This document shows, in pieces, positions 47,101-55,319 of a stretch of DNA of 64,000 nucleotides. Made by a program: the position numbers and the translations under genes. Source of the DNA: JAWKOK01 sp963848115 (GTDB lineage: Bacteria; Chloroflexota; Anaerolineae; Caldilineales; Caldilineaceae); contig CAWKCP010000020.1 of the NCBI GenBank assembly GCA_963848115.1, positions 310,001-374,000 on the forward strand, given 5' to 3'. Position 1 is the first letter of the stretch, and the number at the start of each line of letters is the position of its first letter. The notes below the pieces were generated by a model. That model made no database searches. It was not told the DNA's origin and saw nothing but the letters and a program-made list of their open reading frames with translations.

Positions 47101-48338
47101 ACTTGAACCGTCTCAAGATGGATGGCGAAGCGCTGATGATCGGTGTTGTCGACGACATCACGGAAGAGGTGGAGACGCGGCAAGCGCTGACTGTACTCCA
47201 CCAGATTTCCTACGATCTGGCATCCATTGTTGAACTGGAACCTCTGGTCGATCATGCGTTACGCCAGCTCCGAAAGATCGTAGACTACAGGCACGCTGTC
47301 CTTTTGTTGGCCGAACAGGGAAATGAATCTTCAACTCTTCAGGCTTATGTTGCCAGTGCGCCGCCGTCGGAATTCAATGTCACTCAGATCTCGATGAACG
47401 ATTGGCCGTTTCTACGTAGCGTGCTGGACGAGCCTGAAGTAATCTACGTCCCGGATATGCATGCCAGCGAAATCTTTCAGACCGGGGTCGTCGGTCTGAA
47501 AATTGAGCAGTGGGCGGATGCACTCAAGACCAGCCGAAGCTTGCTGGGCCTGCCCATGGTGGCGGGCGAGCGTTTCGTCGGGATGCTGAATATTCTGCAC
47601 GATAGCTTGGACGCCTATGACGCAAGCGAGATGGAGGTGGCGCATACCTTTGCCAATCAGTTGGCTGTCGCCATCGACAATGTCCGTCTCAATAAACAGG
47701 CCCAACAGGCAGCGGCCGACCATGAGCGATCGCGCATCGCCCGCGATCTTCACGATTCAGTCACGCAGACGCTCTTCACGGCCAGCATGATCGCCGAGGC
47801 AACGCCACGTATCTGGGACCGAGATTCGGATCTGGCGCGTCAGAACCTGGGTAGAATCAGCCTCTTGACCAGAGGTGCACTGGCCGAGATGCGTTCCCTC
47901 TTGGTCGAGTTGCGTTCCGGCGTGCTGGCAGACCAGACGCTGGAGCAACTGATCGAAACCTTGGCAGAGGCGACGCGTGTGCGCAGCAACGCCGCGGTTG
48001 CGGTTTGCATCGATTGTTACGGAGACCCCCCGCCCGAGACCGTCATGGCCTTCTACCGGATCACGCAGGAGACCCTAAACAACACGGCCAAACATGCTGA
48101 AGCGACCCGGATTGAAATCTCGCTGACCTGTGAACCCGACGATGCTACGCTTGAAATCAGCGATGACGGTCGAGGTTTTGATCCTCAAACTGTTGCCGAC
48201 GGACGTTTGGGGCTGCGCATTATGGCGGAGCGCGCAGCCGAGATCGGCGGCGATCTGGAAGTGAAAAGCAGCCCCGGTCAAGGGACCCAGATCCGTCTCA
48301 GATGGCCGGGTTCAAACGACGGAGAGAATCATGGTTGA
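44146..48338 (+). CDS. Propeller-type sensor histidine kinase (Reg_prop-Y_Y_Y-PAS-GAF-HisKA_3)
   Basis: About 1400 residues when read through frameshifts. From ATG 44146: signal/anchor helix, then a chain of about 14 propeller repeats, each with a W-x-G core (FIWIGTMDGLNRYD, LWIGSWFNGLNRFD, LWVGTDGGLDHFD) and the linker HDPDDPxSLSNN. A Y_Y_Y domain follows (IRYRYMLEGFDETWSEVG; LNPGDYRFHVQASNADG), then a membrane helix, PAS (STLLDSSPLGICLADPEG), GAF (about 47200-47690), HisKA_3 (RIARDLHDSVTQ) and HATPase (ISDDGRGFDPQ). The frame breaks near 44662 and 44697, and in a compensating pair near 46750 and 46990; the intervening frames encode the expected domains. An outer propeller of this kind senses extracellular ligands, often glycans. 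Coupled to the LuxR-type regulator. Confidence 0.82.
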
Positions 48339-48996
48339 CAGAGCATCACCGGTATCGACCGTGCGCCTTCCGATCAAGGTGATGGTCGTCGACGACCATC
48401 CGATTGTACGCGACGGCTTGAAGAACATGCTGATGGCCTTCGATGATCTGGTCCTGGTTGGGGAGGCAGGCAACGGCAATGAAGCGTTGGCCTGCGCCAA
48501 ACGATCGCGGCCCGACGTGGTCCTGATGGATCTGTACATGCCAATGTTGGATGGCATCGGCGCGGTTTCCCTCCTCTTGGAATACGATCCCGGCATGAGG
48601 ATCATCATCCTCACCAGTTTGGCCGAGGACGAACCAGTGCGCGAGGCGCTGGAGGCCGGCGCCGCCGGCTATTTGCTCAAGAATATGGCCATCGACGACA
48701 TGGCCGAGGCCATCCGAACGGTCCACGCAGGCAAGCCGGCCCTCTCCGCCGAGGCAACGAGTGCGCTGATTCGTGCCAAGACCGCCTCCAAGAAACTCGG
48801 GCACGATCTGAGCCCGCGTGAGTTGGAGGTGCTGGCGTTGCTTGTGGAGGGCAAGAGCAATGAAGAGATTGCCGGGGAACTGGTGATCAGCACGGCCACG
48901 GCCCGGCATCACGTGAGCGCATGTCTACAGAAGCTGGGCGCGGCCAACCGGGCGCAGGCAGCAGTGCTGGCCCTCAAACATCAAGTGGTCGACTGA
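48331..48996 (+). CDS. NarL/FixJ-type response regulator
   Basis: 221 residues. Receiver domain: VMVVDDHPIVRDGL, phospho-acceptor Asp67 in VVLMDLYMP, Lys117 in GYLLKN. The C-terminal LuxR helix-turn-helix begins at LSPRELEVLALLVEGKSNEEIAGEL and ends VSACLQKLGAANRAQAAV. It starts 8 nt before the kinase stop (ATG 48331, preceded by GGAGAG), so it is translated with the propeller kinase, its HisKA_3-type partner. Target genes unknown. Confidence 0.95.
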   Translation: MVDRASPVSTVRLPIKVMVVDDHPIVRDGLKNMLMAFDDLVLVGEAGNGNEALACAKRSRPDVVLMDLYMPMLDGIGAVSLLLEYDPGMRIIILTSLAEDEPVREALEAGAAGYLLKNMAIDDMAEAIRTVHAGKPALSAEATSALIRAKTASKKLGHDLSPRELEVLALLVEGKSNEEIAGELVISTATARHHVSACLQKLGAANRAQAAVLALKHQVVD

Positions 48997-49073
48997 TCGT
49001 GTTTGCGCCGACCGTGTTGTAGCATCACCTCGCAGTTGAGATGCGCCGGGATATGGTTTGTACGCCATCAACT

Positions 49074-49155
49074 CATATTGTTTACCGGACAGGCAGAAGG
49101 CGCCAGCACACCTTCAATAATAGGCCGATCGGCCTATTTGAAGATAAACAATATG
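49074..49155. promoter_or_regulatory. Nested palindromes upstream of the DUF1269 gene
   Basis: CATATTGTTTA (49074-49084) is exactly complementary to 49145-49155. Inside it lies a perfect 20-bp palindrome, AATAGGCCGATCGGCCTATT (49119-49138). Both are in the 383-bp gap 48997-49379, which has no gene. They could be operators or a cruciform repeat. Confidence 0.5.
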
Positions 49156-49379
49156 TCGGATGCAATTTCTCTGGAACTGGGACATCCTTAAGACTGTGGT
49201 GGGAATCGTGCGGCCGCAGGAAAGGGAATTGCGGTCTAGGTAAACGGCTCTGCCCTGACATCGGCCTTCGTCGGGAAAGCTGTCTAGGGTGCTACCCGTG
49301 CGAATCTAGCGCCACTATGATTCGTGAACTGCTGAGAATCAACAGTTCGAGAGAAGTAACCACAAATAGGAGAAATCGA

Positions 49380-49955
49380 ATGTCTGACAAATCATCGGCA
49401 CAAGTGTACAACATCGTAGCGTTTATCTTTTCCGATAAGGATCGAGCGTCGCAGGTAAGCAAGGAACTGCAGTCATCCGCCAAGTCGGACGGCTATAAAG
49501 TCATCGCCAATGCGGTGGTTGAGGTAGATGAAAAGGGCAAGGCCCATGTCCACCAGGCCGGCCATGGTAGCTGGGGCACGGGGCTGGGCGCCGTAGCCGG
49601 TGGCGGCTTGGCAATGCTTGGCGGGCCGGCCGGCTTGTTGATTTGGGCAGTAGCCGGTGGCGTTATCGGCGGCGTCGTGGGCAAACATATGGGCCACGCC
49701 ATCCCCACGGACGATCTGAAGAAGCTGGCGGACCAGATGAAGCCCAGCACCTCGGCAATTCTGGCCATGGTCGAAGACACAGCGACTGAGCAGGTGATCG
49801 GTGACTTGAAGGGCTACAATGCCCAGGTTGTCACGATGACTGTGGGTGACGAAGCCTCCGGTGAGATCGCCCAAGCTGCGGCTGTCGAAGTCGATGGACC
49901 TGCCGATGCAGCCTCAGATGCAGACGCGTCTGACACTGCGGCCACCAAAGCTTAA
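49380..49955 (+). CDS. DUF1269-like protein
   Basis: 191 residues from ATG 49380 (AGGAG 8 nt upstream); the frame is open further upstream but that part looks non-coding. The N-terminal half is a ferredoxin-like domain (YNIVAFIFSDKDRASQVSKEL; YKVIANAVVEVDEKGKAHVH). A glycine-zipper hydrophobic hairpin follows (residues about 60-105: GTGLGAVAGGGLAMLGGPAG, LLIWAVAGGVIGGVVG), then a second domain (STSAILAMVEDTATEQVIGDL) and an Ala/Asp-rich tail. This is the arrangement of DUF1269 stress-associated membrane-interacting proteins. Function unknown. Confidence 0.75.
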   Translation: MSDKSSAQVYNIVAFIFSDKDRASQVSKELQSSAKSDGYKVIANAVVEVDEKGKAHVHQAGHGSWGTGLGAVAGGGLAMLGGPAGLLIWAVAGGVIGGVVGKHMGHAIPTDDLKKLADQMKPSTSAILAMVEDTATEQVIGDLKGYNAQVVTMTVGDEASGEIAQAAAVEVDGPADAASDADASDTAATKA

Positions 49956-49979
49956 GTCCGTGCGATATCTATGTTTCGT

Positions 49980-50020
49980 CAGATCATGCCGGGAGCTTTG
50001 AATGCCCCCGGCATGATCTG
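49980..50020. terminator. Terminator-like hairpin after the DUF1269 gene
   Basis: CAGATCATGCCGGG (49980-49993) is exactly complementary to 50007-50020, with a 13-nt loop, 25 nt behind the stop codon. There is no T-run, so Rho-independent termination is uncertain. Confidence 0.55.
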
Positions 50021-50067
50021 CGCGTAACGGACAAGGACATATATTGAATTTTCGCCGAGGTGGGATA

Positions 50068-50910
50068 GTGAAGAAAAGAGAGTGGTTTTTGCCCTTGCTG
50101 CTTGTCGGCCTCGTTGTGGTTCTGGCCGGCTGCGGCGGCGCGAATGCCACGCCGGCCCCAGCCACGCAGGTAATTGATGTTGTGGAAGCGGCAGACACCG
50201 TCCAGGACGAGGCGGCCCTGGCCAATACCGCATGGCAGGCGGTTTCATTCGGCAGCCTGGATGACGGCATTCCTGTGATTCCCGACACCTATCCGTCCTT
50301 GCACTTTTTGGTTGATCGGTACAGTGGCTATACCGGATGCAACTGGTTCTTGGGTGTCTATGAAACAGACGGCAACTCAATGAGTATCGAGACCCCGACC
50401 TCGACCGCAGGCGGTTGCGAGGGAGAGGAGTTGGTCGAGCAAGACGGCACCTATGCGAGCAGCCTGTTGAACGTAACCAACTATGAACTCGCCGATGACA
50501 CACTGCTCCTCTACACCGTTGAAGACCAGCTTTTTCTCACCATGGTCCCCCTCGAATCCCTGCCGTTTGCGGAAACGACCTGGGAACTGAAGTTCTTCTC
50601 AACAGAGCCGGAATACTGGCAGGCGCATTTGCCGGATACTTTGATTACCGCGCAGTACAACGGCGAACAGATAACCGGAACGGCAGGATGTAACGACTAT
50701 TCGGCCAGCTATACGCGCAGCGACGATCAGTTGACGCTCGGCGAATTAACGGTCACACAAAAAACATGCGATGATCCGGAAGGCGTGATGGGGCAGGAAA
50801 GCGAATATCTGTCGATGTTGGCCACCGCCGGCGCCGTCATCGAATCCGCCCGCACATTGGAGTTGCTGACGTCTGACGGAACGCCGTTGTTGTTGTATCA
50901 CGGTAATTAA
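50068..50910 (+). CDS. Lipoprotein with two META (HslJ-like) domains
   Basis: 280 residues from GTG 50068 (AGGTGG just upstream); a TTG start 24 nt earlier is less likely. The signal peptide KKREWFLPLLLVGLVVVLAGC ends in a lipobox (LAGC). Two META-type domains follow: the first around ANTAWQAVSFG and YTGCNWFLGVYE, the second around ETTWELKFFS, ITGTAGCNDYSASY and LGELTVTQKTCDDPEG. The second has the full HslJ-like G-C-N-x-Y and T-x-x-x-C pattern, with a likely disulfide. Such domains occur in heat-shock lipoprotein HslJ and in surface proteins; exact role unknown. Confidence 0.82.
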   Translation: MKKREWFLPLLLVGLVVVLAGCGGANATPAPATQVIDVVEAADTVQDEAALANTAWQAVSFGSLDDGIPVIPDTYPSLHFLVDRYSGYTGCNWFLGVYETDGNSMSIETPTSTAGGCEGEELVEQDGTYASSLLNVTNYELADDTLLLYTVEDQLFLTMVPLESLPFAETTWELKFFSTEPEYWQAHLPDTLITAQYNGEQITGTAGCNDYSASYTRSDDQLTLGELTVTQKTCDDPEGVMGQESEYLSMLATAGAVIESARTLELLTSDGTPLLLYHGN

Positions 50911-51010
50911 AACCGGGTGCAGGCGGCAAGGTGACGCTGTGAGCCAACGAAAGTAGAGCGTTTGACTGGTCTCTTGAAGGCGACACAATTGCCGGACCAT
51001 GAAAACATTT

Positions 51011-51127
51011 GGGTGTGTTCAAAGCTGATTGAGCACCTCGAGGCCCTTCGGGAGGAGCACTAGATAGTTCCCAGTCTTACGTCATAGCCCTCCCGGAGGA
51101 TCTCTTCAACCAATTCTGAACACACCC
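51011..51127. mobile_element. 117-bp MITE-like element with target-site duplication
   Basis: GGGTGTGTTCA (51011-51021) and TGAACACACCC (51117-51127) are perfect 11-bp terminal inverted repeats. Outside them AAAACATTT occurs on both sides (51002-51010 and 51128-51136), a clean 9-bp target-site duplication. Inner sequence is also partly palindromic (CCTTCGGGAGGA against TCCCGGAGGA). It carries no transposase; short relic frames end at stops. Terminal repeat and duplication length suggest mobilisation by an IS256-like (mutator-type) transposase, which is an inference. Confidence 0.8.
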
Positions 51128-51176
51128 AAAACATTTCGCAACCGAACACATCGGCGATTGAAAACGGAGAAGTACA

Positions 51177-53546
51177 ATGACAGAGAAAAAAACATTAGCC
51201 GAACGGCATACCGAACAGGTATTTAAGGGGAAAATCGAACTTGATGTTCGCGACTCTGTGCCCGATTGGGGGCCATACATGCCCCCGATTGCGCCCAAAG
51301 ACGCACCGAACGTCCTCTTCATCCTGTACGATGATACGGGGTTGGCGGCATGGTCACCCTACGGGGGAGGGATCAATATGCCGGCAGCGCAGAAGCTGGC
51401 TGATCGCGGTCTGATTTACACGCAGTGGCACACGACCGCTTTGTGTTCACCTACCCGGTCCACCTGCTTAACCGGCCGTAACCACCACCTCAACGGCTTC
51501 GCCAGTATCGCTGAGGGTACCAACGGCTTCCCCGGCCAGCACGGCCGGATACCCGAGCAGTGCGCCACGGTCTCCCACATCCTTCAGGATGCCGGTTGGA
51601 GCACGTTCTGGCTGGGCAAGAACCACAACGTACCCGAGCAGGATAATGCGCCAGGCGGATACCGTGCCACGTGGCCCTTGCAGCAGGGTTTCGACCGATA
51701 CTACGGATTCCTGGGTGGCGAGACCAACAATTGGTATCCGGATCTGGTCGAAGACAACCGCTTCATCGACCAGCCGTACATGCCCGAGGATGGCTACCAC
51801 CTGTCCAAGGATCTGGCCGACCAGGCCATCCGCATGCTCCGCGACCAGAAGGCCAGCAACCCCTCGAAGCCGTGGTACATGTGGTTCTGCCCCGGCGCCA
51901 ACCATGCCCCCCACCATTCCCCCCAGGAATACATCGACAAGTACAAGGGCAAGTTCGACGACGGGTACGAAGCCTACCGCGAGTGGGTGCTGGCGCGGAT
52001 GATCGAGAAGGGCGTCATGCCCGCGGATACGAAGCTGACGCCGATCAACCCGATGCCGGACGACCAGGCGGTCCCCGCGGATTACGTCACGCCGTGGTAC
52101 ACGTTGAGCGACGACGAGAAGAAACTCTTCGCGCGCATGGCTGAGGTGTTCGCAGGCTTCTCTGAGTACACCGATGCCCAGATCGAGCGCCTCATCGACT
52201 ATCTGGAGGAGTCCGGCCAGTTGGACAACACCCTCGTGTTCTACGCCGCCGATAACGGCACCTCGGGCGAAGGCACGCCGAACGGCTCGGTCAACGAGAA
52301 CAAGTTCTTCAATGGGTTCCCGGATACGCTCGAGGACAACATGAAGATGTACGACAAGCTCGGTTCACCGGATACGTATAACCACTTCCCGACCGGCTGG
52401 GCAGCCGCATTCTCGGCGCCGTTCAAGATGTTCAAGCGCTACTCGGAGTATTCCGGCGGCACCTGTGACCCGATGATCATCTCGTGGCCGCAGGGCATCA
52501 AAGCGCGCGGGGAGGTCCGGCATCAGTACCACCACTCCACCGACATTGTACCGACCATCCTCGATGTCTGCGGATTGGGAATGCCCAAAACCTACCGCGG
52601 CGTGGAGCAGTACCCGCTGTCGGGTGTTTCGATGCGCTACAGCTTCGACGCCGACCCGGACGGACCGACCCAGAAGAAACGTCAGTACTTCGCGATGCTC
52701 GGTACGCGCGGCATTTGGGAGGACGGCTGGAGAGCCGCCGCCGTCCATGCGCCGATCTCTGGCCATGGGCACTTTGACGAAGATAAGTGGGAGCTGTACC
52801 ACGTGGACGAGGATCGCTCGGAATCCACGGACCTCGCCGACAAGTACCCGGAGAAGCTCGAGCACCTGAAGCAGTTGTGGATGGACGAGGCCAGGAAGAA
52901 CCTCGTGCTTCCCCTCGACGATCGCACCGCAACGGAGGTCCTCGCCGGCATCGAGCGGCCTTCCTCCGAGTCACCCCGAGAGCGGTACGTCTACTACCCG
53001 GACACGACGGCCGTCCCGGAAGGCGTTGCTGCCAACATCCGGGGGCGCTCCTACAAGATCCTGGCCAATGTCGAGGTTGGCGATAGCACCTCAGGTGTCC
53101 TCTTCGCCCACGGTTCACGCTTCGGCGGGCACTCGCTCTTCATCCAGGACAAGAAGCTGTTCTACGTGTACAACTTCCTGGGCATCCCGCCGGAGCAGAA
53201 GTTCGTCTCCAGTGAGGAGTTGGCGCCGGGCAACTATACGCTCGGCGTGGAGTTCATCCGGGAGAAGGCTGGCCAGTACGGCGAGTCGCACGGCACGACG
53301 AAGCTGTATATCAACGACAAGGTCGTCGCCGAGGGCCCCATGCGGACCCAGATCGGCAAGTTCACCCTGTGCGGTGACGGCCTGTGCGTCGGGCGCGATA
53401 GCGCGGACGCGGTCGCCGCAGAGTACACGCCCGAGACCCAGGGCAAATTCACCGGCGGCGCCATCCAGTTCGTGGAGGTGTCGGTGGAGAAGGAGCAGTA
53501 CCGCGACCTCGAAAGAGAGATGGCTGCGGCGTTCGCGGTTGACTAA
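51177..53546 (+). CDS. Arylsulfatase
   Basis: 789 residues of the type I (formylglycine) sulfatase family. The modification motif is TALCSPTRSTCLTGRNHH with Cys90 (CxPxR), followed by the conserved GR. Metal ligands: NVLFILYDDTG near residue 46 and VFYAADNGTSGEGTPNG near 355. PGANHAPHHSP and HSTDIVPTILDVCG are also characteristic. The last 180 residues form a beta-sandwich (ANIRGRSYKILANVEV; GGAIQFVEVSVE). No signal peptide is seen, unusual if the substrate is outside. Codon use is strongly C/G-ended (runs of GAC, AAC, AAG, CTC), unlike the neighbours, and a MITE lies directly upstream: possible recent transfer. Substrate unknown. Confidence 0.93.
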   Translation: MTEKKTLAERHTEQVFKGKIELDVRDSVPDWGPYMPPIAPKDAPNVLFILYDDTGLAAWSPYGGGINMPAAQKLADRGLIYTQWHTTALCSPTRSTCLTGRNHHLNGFASIAEGTNGFPGQHGRIPEQCATVSHILQDAGWSTFWLGKNHNVPEQDNAPGGYRATWPLQQGFDRYYGFLGGETNNWYPDLVEDNRFIDQPYMPEDGYHLSKDLADQAIRMLRDQKASNPSKPWYMWFCPGANHAPHHSPQEYIDKYKGKFDDGYEAYREWVLARMIEKGVMPADTKLTPINPMPDDQAVPADYVTPWYTLSDDEKKLFARMAEVFAGFSEYTDAQIERLIDYLEESGQLDNTLVFYAADNGTSGEGTPNGSVNENKFFNGFPDTLEDNMKMYDKLGSPDTYNHFPTGWAAAFSAPFKMFKRYSEYSGGTCDPMIISWPQGIKARGEVRHQYHHSTDIVPTILDVCGLGMPKTYRGVEQYPLSGVSMRYSFDADPDGPTQKKRQYFAMLGTRGIWEDGWRAAAVHAPISGHGHFDEDKWELYHVDEDRSESTDLADKYPEKLEHLKQLWMDEARKNLVLPLDDRTATEVLAGIERPSSESPRERYVYYPDTTAVPEGVAANIRGRSYKILANVEVGDSTSGVLFAHGSRFGGHSLFIQDKKLFYVYNFLGIPPEQKFVSSEELAPGNYTLGVEFIREKAGQYGESHGTTKLYINDKVVAEGPMRTQIGKFTLCGDGLCVGRDSADAVAAEYTPETQGKFTGGAIQFVEVSVEKEQYRDLEREMAAAFAVD

Positions 53547-53582
53547 GCGTCGAGCCTGATCGCTTCTGGCCCCCCTTAAATC

Positions 53583-53611
53583 GCAGGGTACCGGTTTCGC
53601 CGGTACCCTGC
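53583..53611 (+). terminator. Terminator-like hairpin after the sulfatase
   Basis: GCAGGGTACCGG (53583-53594) pairs perfectly with CCGGTACCCTGC (53600-53611) around the loop TTTCG, 36 nt behind the sulfatase stop. The stem is very stable but no U-run follows. Confidence 0.65.
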
Positions 53612-53679
53612 CTGACGCGGTCGAACGTGCCGTTCAGCGTTTCCAAAGAGCAGGTGAAAGAGATTTTAGGACGTCTCCC

Positions 53680-54051
53680 GTGCGCATATTTGTTGCAAGC
53701 TCAGACAGAGTACTTAGGCTGGCGTTGCTGCTGTTGCTGGAAAGCGAACCCGGCATGGTCGTGATCGGCATGTTCGATCAGGCAGACGGATTGTTGACTA
53801 TCGCCAAGGCTTCCAACTCAGAGCTCTACCTGTTGGATGACAGCCTCGCCGACCCATCGACCCTTGTCGATCTGATCGGATCGGTCCATAGGTTGGAGAA
53901 TTCACCCAAGGTTATCGTTTTTTCACCGGACCCGCAGATCGAGCCAATTGCCCTGGCGGCCGGAGCCGACGCGTTCGTCAACAAGTCTTCTCCGCCCGAC
54001 GAACTGCTACCACTATTGAGGCAAATGCGGTCATCCAAATGTACTGGATAA
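53680..54051 (+). CDS. Stand-alone receiver-domain protein
   Basis: 123 residues from GTG 53680, little more than one CheY-like receiver domain. The phospho-acceptor is likely the Asp in LYLLDDSLAD and the conserved Lys is in AFVNKSSPPDELL. The usual N-terminal acidic pair is reduced (VASSDRVLR), so phosphorylation may be weak or absent. No output domain follows and no kinase is adjacent. It could be a phosphate sink, an adaptor or a phosphorylation-independent regulator. Confidence 0.65.
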   Translation: MRIFVASSDRVLRLALLLLLESEPGMVVIGMFDQADGLLTIAKASNSELYLLDDSLADPSTLVDLIGSVHRLENSPKVIVFSPDPQIEPIALAAGADAFVNKSSPPDELLPLLRQMRSSKCTG

Positions 54052-54333
54052 TGGAAAAAAATGTATACTCTGACAAATGTCAACTATTGACTTCACATAA
54101 CTCAGGGGGGTTGACCTTGACCAACCTGACAAACATTTCCGTGCCCAGTTGCCCATTCCAGACGTGGCCAGACCGAAGTTGACTACATACGATGCCAAAG
54201 ACCCGGATACACAATAGTAACGGCAACGTGTCGACGCTAATCGTGAGGTCCTCTGCTGAGTCTGCGCTAGGGCCAGAAGGCAGAACGTATCAACAGAACT
54301 TGAACAAGCAATTACTATATTAGGAGGATTACT

Positions 54334-54639
54334 ATGTGTTGTGCATTTTTGTCGCTTGTATTGATGGGTCCGCGTATCTTCGGCGCGTTCTGGTGGCTCT
54401 TCCAGCCGGGACGTTGGAATTTGGCGTTTAACAACTGGCCCGCCCCCAATATCTGGTGGATTTGGCCGATCCTTGGCCTGATCTTCCTTCCCTGGACGAC
54501 GATCATGTTTGTCATTGTCTCGCCCGGCGGCGTGACCGGTTTGGACTGGCTCTGGCTTGGCCTGATGCTGGCGGCAGACATCGCGTCGTACGCCGGCGGA
54601 GCTGGTCGCAAGAGTATTCCGAGCTACGAGGGATACTAA
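54334..54639 (+). CDS. Small Trp-rich membrane protein
   Basis: 101 residues with a strong ribosome-binding site (TAGGAGGAT). Three hydrophobic segments (about 2-22, 40-62 and 68-88) with many tryptophans (FGAFWWLFQPGRW, PNIWWIWPILGLIFLPW). A short polar tail ends in SYEGY. It resembles small conserved hypothetical inner-membrane proteins found singly in Chloroflexota and Actinobacteria; no named function. It stands alone, and the gap before it (54052-54333) shows no gene. Confidence 0.6.
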   Translation: MCCAFLSLVLMGPRIFGAFWWLFQPGRWNLAFNNWPAPNIWWIWPILGLIFLPWTTIMFVIVSPGGVTGLDWLWLGLMLAADIASYAGGAGRKSIPSYEGY

Positions 54640-54698
54640 ATCAACGACTGCGGGCTGAATTCGAAAATTCAGTGAGTCTGCTGCAAAAATCCTTTTCT

Positions 54699-54792
54699 GC
54701 GACAGATTCACACAGATGAAAAAGGACAAGACACAGATGGTGGTACGGGGACTACTCTGGACACCTGCAAGGCCTCTGTGTGAATCTGTGGC
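54699..54792. repeat. CACAGAT palindromic repeat, copy 3
   Basis: ACAGATTCACACAGA (54702-54716) is exactly complementary to 54775-54789. The interior GACACAGATGG and the CTCTGGACACCTGCAA run match the interior of copy 1 (GACACAGATGG, CTCTGGATATCTGTAA), so the two copies are homologous along their length, not just at the ends. Confidence 0.75.
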
Positions 54793-55261
54793 GAATTTTC
54801 GTTTTTTGCGGTAGGGTCTTCAGATGTTCACAATTTGGCGAAAGGCGAGGTCCTTCGATGATCCTTTGCAGGGGCGACGTACTCGAAAACACCCGCTAGG
54901 TTAGTGTCCGCGAATAACCTCCGGGACGTGGTCACGAAAGTTTGGCTGAACGAAGTGGTTCTGACCGCCTACCCGAGGTTCAAACCGCTACGTTTGGTGT
55001 CCAGATTGATACGGGACATGACGATGTCGCCATTCTGGCTGTGACTGTTTGTATCGATCAGATGGCCCACGGATAACATGAACGGATGGGATGTGTTTGC
55101 GTATCGTGCAGTGAAAATAGGCTGACGGTAGGTAGGTCCGGTTACCAGCCGGACAAGCTCGTTGATCTATGGATCCGTCTGATTGTTGGGACCTGTCACG
55201 CTGGTAGCGTGGCCTGCTCTATCCTCGGAGCACTTACTCCATGACATACTGGGGCTACTTT
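54793..55261. other. Non-coding gap upstream of the decarboxylase
   Basis: About 470 bp in which no convincing gene is seen. Two small hairpins occur: GTCCGG/CCGGAC near 55137-55155 and CACGCT/AGCGTG near 55197-55211. The gap may hold regulatory sites for the gene that follows. Confidence 0.4.
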
Positions 55262-55290
55262 TTGACGCGGTCCAGCTATCCGTTTAGAAC
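55262..55290 (+). promoter_or_regulatory. Candidate promoter of the glutamate decarboxylase gene
   Basis: TTGACG (55262-55267) and TAGAAC (55285-55290) are separated by 17 nt. The start point would be near 55297, leaving a 23-nt leader with AGAGGGA before ATG 55320. Confidence 0.45.
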
Positions 55291-55319
55291 CATATCAGTA
55301 CTACCGAAAAGAGGGAACA

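Noticed and set aside
49250..49320. Riboswitch resemblance (CTAGGGTGCTACCCG run recalling the guanidine-I leader)
   Set aside because: Only a short string is similar; the conserved core and helices of that riboswitch are not visible and the downstream gene is not a typical target.
49041..49379. N-terminal extension of the DUF1269 protein
   Set aside because: The extension is Cys/Arg-rich, crosses palindromes and has no family match; ATG 49380 has AGGAG at the right distance.
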